64,000 nucleotides of DNA, taken from positions 1 to 64,000 of the forward strand of contig JAFVTI010000035.1 in assembly GCA_017503325.1 (NCBI GenBank). Direction: 5' to 3'. Below the pieces are notes generated by a model. It searched no databases. It had not been told where the DNA came from and worked only from the letters and a program-made list of their open reading frames with translations. Origin of the DNA: Clostridia bacterium (GTDB taxonomy: Bacteria > Bacillota > Clostridia > Oscillospirales > CAG-272). The position numbers were made by a program, and so were the translations under genes. Shown piece by piece: positions 35,672 to 43,692 of the stretch; the stretch's first letter is position 1, and each line of letters opens with the position of its first letter.

Positions 35672-37462
35672 ATGACAAACGTAAGAGCTGACATTCCCGC
35701 AAAATATAAGTGGGATATGACCAACATCTATGCCACCGAGCAGGATTTTGAAGCCGACTATCAAAAGGCTGCCGACATGGTTGCCGCCTTCCCCGCACAC
35801 GCTGCCACCATGGGCCAGAGCGCCGAAGGTCTGCTTGCCATGTTCACCGACTTTACAAGCATGCTCAGAGTGGTAGAAAAGCTGTATATGTACGCTCACC
35901 TCTCCGCAGACGCCGACACCACCGACAACCACTATCAGGCAATGATGGGCAAGATGCGCAACCTCTTTAACAAGCTGGGCTCCGCCTCCTTCTTCGTCAC
36001 CCCTGCCCTGATCCGTCTGGACAGCGACACGGTTGAGAAGTGGATGGAGGAATGCCCCGCGCTGCGTGCCTTCTCCCGTGACATCTGGCTGGCACAGCGC
36101 GAAAAGCCCCACACGCTTTCCGACGAGTGCGAAAAGCTGATGGCCGATATGGCAAGCGGCATGGGCGGCGCCTCCAACGTGCGCGCCATCTTTGCCAATG
36201 CCGACTTGCAGTTTGGCAAGATCCGTGACGAGAGCGGCAAACCGGTCCAGCTCAACGACGCGACCTACGTCTCCAAGCTGATGTCAAGCGAGCGTCGCGT
36301 TCGTCGCGCAGCATTCACCACGCTGTACAAGACCTACACCCAGTACGGTAACACCTTTGCAACGCTTTACAACGCATACGTCAAGGAAAGAACCACCATG
36401 GCGCGCGTCAGAGGCTATGCGGACAGCCTGACCGCATCGGTATTCCGTGACGAGGTCACCCCCGAGATCTATAACAACCTGATCAATACGGTAAACGAAA
36501 ACCTTGGTGTGTTGTTTGATTACTACGCAGTCAAGAAGCAGGTGCTCGGCCTTTCCAAGCTGCACCTTTACGATATCTACACGCCCCTGATTGCCGAGTG
36601 TGAAAAGGAATACTCCTTTGAAGAGGCAACCGAGGAGGTGCTGGGAACGGTCAAGATCTTTGGATCCGAATACCACGACACGCTGGAAAAGGGTATCAAG
36701 GAGCAGAACTGGGTAGACGTTTATCCCTCTCGCGGCAAGCGCGGCGGTGCATACAGCTCTGGCTGCTACGACACCCAGCCCTACATGCTGCTCAACTTTG
36801 TGGGCACGCTTGACAATGTTTCCACCTTTGCGCACGAGTCCGGTCACTCCATGCACTCCTACTTCTCCCGCAAGTACAACGAGCCCCAAAACTCCAGCTA
36901 CACCATTTTCGTAGCAGAAGTAGCATCCACGGTCAACGAGCTGCTCTTCTGCCACCGCAAGCTGCGCGAGAGCGACAGCCGCGAGGAAAAGCTGGCGATC
37001 CTCAATCAGATCATGGAGACCTACAAGGGCACGCTTTACAGACAGACCATGTTTGCGGAATTTGAGCGTGACGTGCACGCCATGGTTGAAGGCGGCGCTA
37101 CGCTGACAAAGGATCTGCTGTGCAAGACCTACTACGACATCGTCTGCAAGTACTTTGGCCCCGGCGTTGTCTGCGACAAGGAAATTGCCAACGAGTGGAT
37201 GAGAATTCCCCACTTCTACACCAACTTCTACGTATACAAGTACGCAACCTGCATCTCTGCGGCATCCAGCATCGTGCGTCGCATCGAGACCGAGGGCGAG
37301 GCTTACATTGGCCAGTACCTGGACTTTCTCAAGTGCGGCGGCTCCAAATCGCCTCTTGACAGCCTGCTGGTTGCGGGCATTGACATGCGCGATCCCGCTG
37401 TGATCAAGACCGCGATCGACGACTTTGCCGACACCATTGCACAGTTCAAGGAGCTGTACTGA
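35672..37462 (+). CDS. pepF: Oligoendopeptidase F (M3B metallopeptidase)
   Basis: The product is 596 aa, the family length. AAGGAG precedes the ATG, 24 bases after the permease gene, so it may be read from the exporter promoter. The zinc motif is HESGH (His388, Glu389, His392), with a downstream EVASTVNELLF block supplying the third ligand. PepF cleaves short peptides of roughly 7-17 residues in the cytoplasm and recycles amino acids. Its place after a peptide- or lipid-type exporter may be functional, for example trimming of imported or signal peptides, but that is inference. Confidence 0.95.
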   Translation: MTNVRADIPAKYKWDMTNIYATEQDFEADYQKAADMVAAFPAHAATMGQSAEGLLAMFTDFTSMLRVVEKLYMYAHLSADADTTDNHYQAMMGKMRNLFNKLGSASFFVTPALIRLDSDTVEKWMEECPALRAFSRDIWLAQREKPHTLSDECEKLMADMASGMGGASNVRAIFANADLQFGKIRDESGKPVQLNDATYVSKLMSSERRVRRAAFTTLYKTYTQYGNTFATLYNAYVKERTTMARVRGYADSLTASVFRDEVTPEIYNNLINTVNENLGVLFDYYAVKKQVLGLSKLHLYDIYTPLIAECEKEYSFEEATEEVLGTVKIFGSEYHDTLEKGIKEQNWVDVYPSRGKRGGAYSSGCYDTQPYMLLNFVGTLDNVSTFAHESGHSMHSYFSRKYNEPQNSSYTIFVAEVASTVNELLFCHRKLRESDSREEKLAILNQIMETYKGTLYRQTMFAEFERDVHAMVEGGATLTKDLLCKTYYDIVCKYFGPGVVCDKEIANEWMRIPHFYTNFYVYKYATCISAASSIVRRIETEGEAYIGQYLDFLKCGGSKSPLDSLLVAGIDMRDPAVIKTAIDDFADTIAQFKELY

Positions 37463-37468
37463 TCCGAC

Positions 37469-37801
37469 ATGGGACTTTTCAAGAGAATTTTCAAGCCAAA
37501 GAAGCCCGATTCCAAGCGATTTCGCCGCGAGATGGCGGAGCAGATGTGCGGACACCACATCCGATACGTCACCGAAAAGCGAAACGGCGTGGACGAGGTG
37601 ATCGGACGCAACGGCGGACTGAATATCCGTGATGACGAGCTTTTGGTATTTGCCAGCGCAGACGTCATCTTCCGTTGCAAGATCGACGACATGCAGGCCT
37701 GGGAGCTGCTGTCCAAGGACGGCGTGGTGATCACCGCACCCGACCTGGAGCACGGCGGCGTTGAGAGAACCATTATCGTATTTTACGTATACTATCGCTG
37801 A
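37469..37801 (+). CDS. Hypothetical small protein
   Basis: The product is 110 aa and starts six bases after pepF, with only a distant AAGGAG, so translation is probably coupled. A basic amphipathic N-terminus (MGLFKRIFKPKKPDSKRFRR) could touch the membrane. The rest is a compact alpha/beta region (VFASADVIFRCKIDDMQAWELLSKDGVVITAPD). I do not recognise a family. A terminator follows, so it is the last gene of the exporter-pepF operon. Confidence 0.6.
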   Translation: MGLFKRIFKPKKPDSKRFRREMAEQMCGHHIRYVTEKRNGVDEVIGRNGGLNIRDDELLVFASADVIFRCKIDDMQAWELLSKDGVVITAPDLEHGGVERTIIVFYVYYR

Positions 37802-37808
37802 ACAGCAT

Positions 37809-37843
37809 ACGCCCCTGCCGCGATTGCGGCAGGGGCGTTATTT
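37809..37843 (+). terminator. Terminator of the exporter-pepF operon
   Basis: Perfect 13-bp stem ACGCCCCTGCCGC/GCGGCAGGGGCGT (37809-37821, 37826-37838) followed by TATTTATG. Confidence 0.8.
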
Positions 37844-37849
37844 ATGAAA

Positions 37850-38300
37850 GTTTTTGCTCAACCGCCACCCAAACAAACCCCTCTCACAGGATGAAAGTTT
37901 TCGCCCGCCTTTTTCAAAAGGCGGCGGGTCGAGGGCGGCGCCCTCGTCGCTCGTCGCAACGAGCGAAACCATCTCGGCCTTTTTGGTTCTTTTTGGGCCT
38001 CTTTGCTCAAAAAGAACGGAGAGGGTTTGCTCAATGTAAGAAACAAACAATCCAATTCCGTAGGGGAGAAGCGCACGACCGTTGAGAGATTATGTGAGAA
38101 AACCGTTTCCGTTCTTTTTGGCAAAATTGCCGCAAAAAGAACCAAAAACGGCGTATGGAAAGTTTCGCCTCTGCGGAGGCGACCAAGGGCTCTGCCCTTG
38201 GAACCCGCCGCCTTTTGAAAAAGGCGGGCGAAAACTTTTATCCTGTGAGGGTGATCCGTTTGGGTGACGGTAAGCAAAACCTTTCGCCCGAAGTTATCCG
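37850..38300. repeat. Large imperfect inverted repeat, non-coding
   Basis: The left arm, about 37858-38035, carries AAAGTTTTCGCCCGCC, GGCGGCGGGTC, and GGTTCTTTTTGGG...AAAAAGAACGG. The right arm, about 38105-38275, carries the same words inverted (CCGTTCTTTTTGG, AAAAAGAACC, CCGCCGCCTTTTG, GGCGGGCGAAAACTTT). A CCGTAGGGGAGA word lies between. It fills a 550-base gap without genes. Confidence 0.75.
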
Positions 38301-38320
38301 TGTGGTGGCGGACGTAGAAG

Positions 38321-38352
38321 AACCCCCGCGACGCTGTCGCGGGGGTTTTTTG
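38321..38352 (+). terminator. Terminator between convergent regions
   Basis: Perfect 12-bp stem AACCCCCGCGAC/GTCGCGGGGGTT (38321-38332, 38336-38347) with TTTTTT overlapping the stem end. Confidence 0.8.
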
Positions 38353-38355
38353 CCA

Positions 38356-39489
38356 TTAAAGTGTGATCTTCTTCTCGTCAAGCGGCATATTCTTTCTGAA
38401 ATGCGGCATTTGCATGGTGCGGCCGTTGTTGGTCACCGACAGCTCGGAAAGCAGCCCTACTGCCGTCCATTCGCATGCGCGATATACGTCAATCTCCGGC
38501 TGCGTATTGGTGCGGATGGCGTTGATAAAGTCCTCCACGATAAAGAAATCTCCGCCGCCATGTCCTGCCGCGTTCTGCTCTGCGGTTGCCTTTTTATACC
38601 TCTCGGGCAGATACTCGTTATAATTGGTCAGCGGCTCCCACTGCATGTTGCCAAGCGGGTTATTCTCACCCAGGAAGGACACCTTATCCAAATCTCCAAA
38701 GCCGTGCGATGCAGCCTGGAAAATGCCCTTTGTGCCCTGCAGCTGATAATAGGTCATGTTATGCGGACGGGGCGAGGTGCAGTCCACGCGGATGTTCAGC
38801 AGCTTTCCGTTTGCGGTACGGCACATGGTGGTCGTGCCGCTGTCCTGTCTCAGACCCAGCTCGTTATACACGCCGGGTGAATACGTCGTGATCTCGGTAA
38901 TTCTGTCACCCGGGAACCAGTTCATGACAGGGCCTACGCTGTGCGTGGGATAGAAATTGCCTCTCTTGCCGCACTGCCAGAACGAACGCCAGGTGCTCTT
39001 GCCATCGGGATACTTGAACAGACCGTCTATGTTGTGCAGATACATGCCCTCGGCATAATACGTGTCACCGAAAAAGCCCTTCTTGACCATTTCCTTGACC
39101 AGCTGAACCTGCGGCGTATAGATATAGTTCTCTGCCATCATGTAGATCTTGCCGCTCTTTTCCACGGCCTCGCAAAGCCACCACAGCTCGTCCATGGTCA
39201 CGCCTGCGGTCACCTCGCACATCACGTGCTTGCCCGCCTCCAGCGCGGCAATGGCCTGCGGCACGTGGCATTGCATGGGAGTTGCGATGATGACGGCATC
39301 GATATCCGACGCCAGCATATCCTCAAATACACGATATTTATGCTCCACGCCAAGATCCTTGGCCTGTGCGTCCAGCGTCGCCCGGTCCAGATTGCAAAGC
39401 GCGGTGATCTCCACGTCGGGCAGCGCGCGCAAACCCATCACGGTCGAAAGGCCGCGAGAGCCGGCTATTCCTACTTTGATTTTTTTCAT
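38356..39489 (-). CDS. Gfo/Idh/MocA-family oxidoreductase
   Basis: The product is 377 aa from the ATG at 39489 (AAGGAACC upstream); longer in-frame forms run through a repeat. The N-terminal Rossmann domain (KIKVGIAGSRGLSTVMGLRALPD-type glycine-rich start) binds NAD(P). The catalytic-type block CEVTAGVTMDELWWLCEAVEKSG and a C-terminal beta-sheet domain follow. Members oxidise or rearrange sugars, cyclitols or nucleotide sugars in the cytoplasm. The motif GRGDFFIVEDFINAIRTNTQPEID-like C-terminus is common in sugar-catabolic members. No partner gene is adjacent. Confidence 0.85.
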   Translation of the reverse strand: MKKIKVGIAGSRGLSTVMGLRALPDVEITALCNLDRATLDAQAKDLGVEHKYRVFEDMLASDIDAVIIATPMQCHVPQAIAALEAGKHVMCEVTAGVTMDELWWLCEAVEKSGKIYMMAENYIYTPQVQLVKEMVKKGFFGDTYYAEGMYLHNIDGLFKYPDGKSTWRSFWQCGKRGNFYPTHSVGPVMNWFPGDRITEITTYSPGVYNELGLRQDSGTTTMCRTANGKLLNIRVDCTSPRPHNMTYYQLQGTKGIFQAASHGFGDLDKVSFLGENNPLGNMQWEPLTNYNEYLPERYKKATAEQNAAGHGGGDFFIVEDFINAIRTNTQPEIDVYRACEWTAVGLLSELSVTNNGRTMQMPHFRKNMPLDEKKITL

Positions 39490-39514
39490 AATGGTTCCTT
39501 CTTTCATAAATTGC

Positions 39515-39625
39515 CGCGTTTCGCCCGCCAAGATCCTTCGCGGCGCATTTTTTGCCGTCATTCTCGAGCGCAGCGAAGAATCTTGCAAAAAATGCTTGCT
39601 CGAGGATGACAGGCGGGCATTTGTT
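39515..39625. repeat. Inverted repeat-containing intergenic segment
   Basis: CGCCCGCC at the left and GGCGGGC at the right flank related words GCATTTTTTGC and GCAAAAAATGC, plus ATTCTCGAGCGCAGCG and CTCGAGGATGAC. The unit looks like another dispersed palindromic repeat. Confidence 0.55.
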
Positions 39626-39630
39626 TTGTA

Positions 39631-40719
39631 TCAGAACAGCTCGATCATATCCTTGCGGCTATGCGTAAAGTCGTGTGCAGTCCCGTCGGGCAGAATGCCG
39701 ATCATATCCTCGATGCGGCAGCCGTATTTGCCTTCAATATAAATACCGGGCTCGGCAGTCACCACGTGTCCGGGCTCAAGCACGTCGTTCTCGCCTGCAC
39801 CGAACGAAAGTCTGGGGCTTTCGTGGATATAAAGACCTACACCGTGGCCAAGGCTATGGCCAAAGCAGCCCTCATATCCTGCACCGTCAATGATATCACG
39901 TGCGATCTTGTCTGCCGCTCTGCAGCCAAGGCCTGCGCGCAGCGCGTCGATGGCGGTGGTCTGCGCCAGCAGCACCGTGTCGTATACCTTCTTGATCTCG
40001 GCATCCGCCTTACCAAGCACGACCGTACGCGTCATATCCGAGCAATAGCCGTCCACGCGTGCGCCGTAGTCCATGGTCAGAAATCCCTTTTCCAGCTTGA
40101 CCGCTCTGGGCTCACCGTGGGGGCGCGCGGACATGCTGCCCGACACCGCAATGGTATCAAACGCAATGCCCTCGGATCCCATCTTACGCATAAAGAACTC
40201 CAGTTCGAGTGCAACCTCGATCTCGGTCATATTGGGATGCAGCACAGTCAGAATATGCTCAAACGCCGCATCGGTGATAGCCTGTGCGCGTGCCATGCAG
40301 GCAAACTCCTCCTCGTCCTTGTAAAGGCGCAGCGTATCGATCAGCGCAGAGCCGCCGGGGACAAGATCGGTGTTCTTGAATTTGACCTTGAGTCGCTCGT
40401 AGCTTGCAAGAGAGAGTGTCGCCTCCTCAACGGCTGTGATCTTGGCGTCGCACGCGTCCAGCTTTGCCGCCATTTCGTCCAGCATCCCGCCCTTGGGCAT
40501 GATGATCTCAAACAGCTCTGCATCCACGGTCGCCTTTGCCGCCTCGATATAGCGGAAGTCGGTCAGCAGATAATTCTTGTCCTTGGTGATCAGCACGTAG
40601 CCATCGGTATAAGCAAAGCCCGTCAGGTATCTCTGATTGATCTCGCTGGTCACGACCAGCGCGTCAAAGCCCTTTTTTGCCATTTCGGCCTGCAGCTTCT
40701 GAATTCTTTTTGTTCTCAT
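39631..40719 (-). CDS. M24-family aminopeptidase, Xaa-Pro type
   Basis: The product is 362 aa with GGAGG before the ATG. An N-terminal creatinase-like domain (1-130) is followed by the pita-bread catalytic domain. Metal ligands are visible in order: MDYGARVDGYCSDMTRTV (two Asp), GHSLGHGVGLYIHESP (His), VVTAEPGIYIEG (Glu) and GCRIEDMI (Glu). It removes N-terminal residues before proline, or cleaves Xaa-Pro dipeptides, in the cytoplasm. The length and motif pattern favour the YqhT/PepQ-like Bacillota group. It is a single-gene unit. Confidence 0.9.
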   Translation of the reverse strand: MRTKRIQKLQAEMAKKGFDALVVTSEINQRYLTGFAYTDGYVLITKDKNYLLTDFRYIEAAKATVDAELFEIIMPKGGMLDEMAAKLDACDAKITAVEEATLSLASYERLKVKFKNTDLVPGGSALIDTLRLYKDEEEFACMARAQAITDAAFEHILTVLHPNMTEIEVALELEFFMRKMGSEGIAFDTIAVSGSMSARPHGEPRAVKLEKGFLTMDYGARVDGYCSDMTRTVVLGKADAEIKKVYDTVLLAQTTAIDALRAGLGCRAADKIARDIIDGAGYEGCFGHSLGHGVGLYIHESPRLSFGAGENDVLEPGHVVTAEPGIYIEGKYGCRIEDMIGILPDGTAHDFTHSRKDMIELF

Positions 40720-40739
40720 AAAATCCTCCCTGCCGCCTG

Positions 40740-40869
40740 TGGCGGCTCAATATAGTTTTGTAACTTCACCGTCGGGCTTTGCTCGAAAAATGGGTTGGGC
40801 CCCATTTTTAGGTGAAGTTCATGCGTGAATGGTAGAGTTGAAGGAACTGCAACGAATCCTTCACGCTAT
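40740..40869. other. Intergenic hairpin region
   Basis: Nested inverted repeats AACTTCACC/GGTGAAGTT (40762-40770, 40811-40819) and AAAAATGGG/CCCATTTTT (40786-40794, 40801-40809). There is no T-run after them on the strand of the neighbouring genes. It may be a weak terminator or a repeat remnant. Confidence 0.5.
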
Positions 40870-41721
40870 CTATCCTCTCAATTCATTGTAATATTGTTTC
40901 ATGGCAAGCGCGTCGGCGGTCATGGTGCCGTCCGATTCGCAGATGATATTGGGGCAAACGCCCTCGCGGATAATGGCCTCGATCAGCGGCTCAAAGCGGG
41001 GCCCGTACACCGTATCCTCAAAGGTCACGTGTCTCTTCTCGCCCGCGCCCGTAAATTCGATCTTGGAAAAATGGCAATGCATATATTTTGCCACCTCGTC
41101 GCCAAGCTGCGTCCCGATGCGGTCAAATACCTCACGGTATGCATCCACGTCCGGGAAAGCGTTTCCGCACACGCGCGCGTTGAGATGTCCGAAATCCACC
41201 ACGGGCACGAATTTCTTATCCACCTTGCATTGCTCGATGACCTCGTCCAGCGTGCCCAGCTGATTGACCTTGCCCATGGTCTCAATGCCCAGCTTGATCT
41301 CTGTGTCGCCCACCGCCCCTGCCACCTTGGCAAGCGTGTCCTTGGACAGCTCCATGGCATGCTCGCGGCTGATCTTGCCCGCGCTGCCGCTGTGGATGAC
41401 GATGGTTCTCGCCCCCAGCAGCTCGGCTGCCCATAGAGATTTGGTGATGTAATCGATGCTCTTGAGTCGGGTTGCCTCCTCGGTGCCCGAAAGAGAAATG
41501 AAATAAGGCGCGTGCAGCGACATATGAATGCCGTACTGCTTGGCCTTCTCGCCAACCGCGCGCAAGGACGCCTCGCTTGCGTTGACTCCCCTGCCCGCCT
41601 CGTATTCGTAAGAATCCAGCCCCTTGGCGGATAGCCAACCGGGTGCTTGCACGGTTGCTTTATTGCCCTCGGCGTAAAACCAATCGCAGTTTCCGCCCGG
41701 GCCAAAGGTTGCAAAGCTCAT
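40870..41721 (-). CDS. Endonuclease IV-like AP endonuclease (Nfo family)
   Basis: The product is 283 aa, the family length. Blocks MSLHAPYFISL, RTIVIHSGSAG, IKLGIETMGK, VPVVDFGHLNAR, MHCHFSKIEF and NIICESDGTM contain the His, Glu and Asp residues that hold the zinc cluster in this TIM barrel. Family members cut DNA at abasic sites for base-excision repair. The four-base overlap with the upstream YqeG gene (41718-41721) shows coupling. A sugar-isomerase role is less likely given the endonuclease-like spacing. Confidence 0.85.
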   Translation of the reverse strand: MSFATFGPGGNCDWFYAEGNKATVQAPGWLSAKGLDSYEYEAGRGVNASEASLRAVGEKAKQYGIHMSLHAPYFISLSGTEEATRLKSIDYITKSLWAAELLGARTIVIHSGSAGKISREHAMELSKDTLAKVAGAVGDTEIKLGIETMGKVNQLGTLDEVIEQCKVDKKFVPVVDFGHLNARVCGNAFPDVDAYREVFDRIGTQLGDEVAKYMHCHFSKIEFTGAGEKRHVTFEDTVYGPRFEPLIEAIIREGVCPNIICESDGTMTADALAMKQYYNELRG

Positions 41722-42260
41722 TTTTTATCCTTTCTCAGCCAGAACGCAGCGCATGCTGCCTGCTCGGGATGATTTTTCACGTATTTTTTAATAATCGGCC
41801 GCTCAAGCGCGCGCTTGATGCGCCAGAAGGCTGTAGTCTTGTCCTTGATGGGCGGCACTAAGAATGCAGTCGCTCCGATATGCTTGCCCGCAAATACGTC
41901 GGTCAGCAGCTGGTCGCCAAGGATTGCCGCGTGCGAAGCGTCCGAGCCGTAGGATCTGATCACCTGCCTTAGCTTTTTGCCAAACGGCTTGCCGCTCTTG
42001 GCATGCGCCTGTATGCCGATTTTTTGATTGAACAGCTCAACTCTCTCCCTATTGTTATTGGAGACAAACGCAAGCCTGATGCCCGCAGACTGCATACCCG
42101 CAAGCCACGCAAGGATGCGCTCGTCCGGCTCGGGCTGCTCGTAGGGTGCAAGCGTGTTGTCGATATCCATGAGCAGCACATCAATCCCGCGCTGCTGCAG
42201 CTCGTTTGGAGTCAGCTCGCAAAAGCTCGCGAGCATTCTATCGGGGGTCAGATAGCCCAT
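41718..42260 (-). CDS. yqeG: YqeG-family HAD phosphatase
   Basis: The product is 180 aa. The ATG at 42260 is chosen because AAAGGAGG lies just upstream; the longer in-frame reading runs into the tRNA promoter region. HAD motif I is LLMDIDNTLAPY, motif II LAFVSNNNRE, and the later KSGKPFGKKL and AAILGDQLLTDVFAG complete the active site. YqeG proteins are predicted phosphatidylglycerophosphate phosphatases or nucleotide phosphatases of Bacillota. It overlaps the Nfo-like gene. Confidence 0.88.
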   Translation of the reverse strand: MGYLTPDRMLASFCELTPNELQQRGIDVLLMDIDNTLAPYEQPEPDERILAWLAGMQSAGIRLAFVSNNNRERVELFNQKIGIQAHAKSGKPFGKKLRQVIRSYGSDASHAAILGDQLLTDVFAGKHIGATAFLVPPIKDKTTAFWRIKRALERPIIKKYVKNHPEQAACAAFWLRKDKK

Positions 42261-42408
42261 ACGCCCCTCCTTTGTCAAAATACTGCACCTATTATAGCAT
42301 TTTTCGCTGTCAATATCAAGACTTTTCACAAATTCGGACACTTTTTCGGGCAGCTTTTTTTGCGATTTGCTTTTTTCGCTTTTTTTGTGATTTTTTTTGA
42401 AAAAGGGC

Positions 42409-42437
42409 TTGACAAATCCATCTTTGCATGGTATTAT
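42409..42437 (+). promoter_or_regulatory. Promoter of the tRNA Gly-Arg-His unit
   Basis: TTGACA (42409-42414), 17 bases, TATTAT (42432-42437). Confidence 0.8.
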
Positions 42438-42466
42438 ATTAGAGCGGTTTTGAGAAACGTACGTAT

Positions 42467-42540
<74 letters not shown>

Positions 42541-42561
42541 TTTTCCGGAACACCGGAATTT

Positions 42562-42638
42562 GTGCCTTTAGCTCAGTCGGATAGAGCAACTGCCTTCTAA
42601 GCAGTAGGTCGGGGGTTCGAATCCCTCAAGGCACGCCA
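42562..42638 (+). tRNA. tRNA-Arg (anticodon TCT)
   Basis: 77 bases with encoded CCA. The anticodon loop is CTTCTAA. Confidence 0.95.
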
Positions 42639-42650
42639 TCTTTTCATATG

Positions 42651-42727
42651 GTGGGTATAGCTCAGTTGGCTAGAGCGCCAGGTTGTGGCCCTGGAGGTCA
42701 TGGGTTCAAGCCCCACTACTCACCCCA
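42651..42727 (+). tRNA. tRNA-His (anticodon GTG)
   Basis: 77 bases with encoded CCA. The anticodon loop is TTGTGGC. A G at 42650 and C73 fit the extra G-1:C73 pair of tRNA-His. Confidence 0.95.
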
Positions 42728-42728
42728 G

Positions 42729-42762
42729 AAAAAAGCACTTGCTTCGGCAAGTGCTTTTTTTA
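42729..42762. terminator. Terminator of the Gly-Arg-His tRNA unit
   Basis: Perfect 14-bp stem AAAAAAGCACTTGC/GCAAGTGCTTTTTT with TTCG loop (42729-42742, 42747-42760). It also serves the convergent AraC gene. Confidence 0.9.
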
Positions 42763-42777
42763 TTTTTCGATTGCAGT

Positions 42778-43554
42778 TTACGACTTCCTTGAAAGCATCT
42801 CTTTTCTGTAATCCTTGGGCGAGCAGCCGACTTCCTTGTAAAACATCCGATAAAAATGCGCGTAATCCGCAAATCCGCACTCATAGGCAACGCGGTCGGC
42901 CGTCATATTGCTGGTGGACAAGAGCAGCCGTGCCTTACGCAGACGAGCGGTGTTGACGTAGGCGTGCGGCGTTGTACCCATGGCATCCCGAAAGATGCGG
43001 ATGAGATAATTCTCGCTGAAATGAAACTCAGCTGCCAATTCTTCCAGTGTCGGCGGGCTTTGCAGATCCTGCGTCAGGCGGTGCACCATGCTCTCCACCA
43101 GGATATTCCGCTCGCTGCGCGCCTGCGCGCGGAACAGATGCGTCAGGATGCGGCAAAGCAAGCCGTTTTTGACGATCATGGGCGCATCCCCGTTTTCCGC
43201 CTCGGCAAGCTCGCGCAAAAGCGGCAGCAGCGCATCCGGGTCAAACGTGCCGCGCCTTGGCAAAAGGGGCGCCTTGTCCACCCAGTCACACGCTCCGAAA
43301 TGCAAATAGAAATAATAGGGGCAATCGCTTACCTCGGGGCCGTCCTGAAAAAGCCCCCGCTGCTGAATATAGTACTCCCCTTTTACAAGCTCCACGGGCG
43401 CACCGTCCTCGGTAAAGCGCAGCACGCCGTCCAGCATCAAAAGCAGCACGTCACACCCCTCCGTGCGGGTGATATGCCGCTCCCGAGGCAAAAAACGGCG
43501 AAACGCGGACAAACGGTAAATGGGAACACTTTGCATGGACACTCCTTCAAGCAT
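42778..43554 (-). CDS. AraC-family regulator next to the GH127 gene
   Basis: The product is 258 aa from the ATG at 43554, which has AAGGAGG upstream; an ATG 18 bases further on also has an AAGGAG and is the alternative. The N-terminal cupin-like sensor (about 25-130: VLLLMLDGVLRFTEDGAPVELVKGEYYIQQRG) is followed by a C-terminal AraC double helix-turn-helix (TLEELAAEFHFSENYLIRIF, TADRVAYECGFADYAHFYRMFYKEVGCSPKDYRKE). It lies head to head with the exported GH127 gene, so it probably activates that gene in response to its sugar product. Confidence 0.88.
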   Translation of the reverse strand: MLEGVSMQSVPIYRLSAFRRFLPRERHITRTEGCDVLLLMLDGVLRFTEDGAPVELVKGEYYIQQRGLFQDGPEVSDCPYYFYLHFGACDWVDKAPLLPRRGTFDPDALLPLLRELAEAENGDAPMIVKNGLLCRILTHLFRAQARSERNILVESMVHRLTQDLQSPPTLEELAAEFHFSENYLIRIFRDAMGTTPHAYVNTARLRKARLLLSTSNMTADRVAYECGFADYAHFYRMFYKEVGCSPKDYRKEMLSRKS

Positions 43555-43583
43555 GACGGTCACCTCCTTGCCAATCTGCTTGT

Positions 43584-43612
43584 ATTATACCGCACGAGTT
43601 TGATTTTTGCAA
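43584..43612 (-). promoter_or_regulatory. Promoter of the AraC regulator gene
   Basis: Minus strand TTGCAA (43612-43607), 17 bases, TATAAT (43589-43584). Confidence 0.65.
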
Positions 43613-43692
43613 TGTTTTTTCAAAAAATATTCCTGTTATTTTGCCCCGATCCATGATAGAATAAAACTATCAAACCAACGGAGGGTCCGGTT

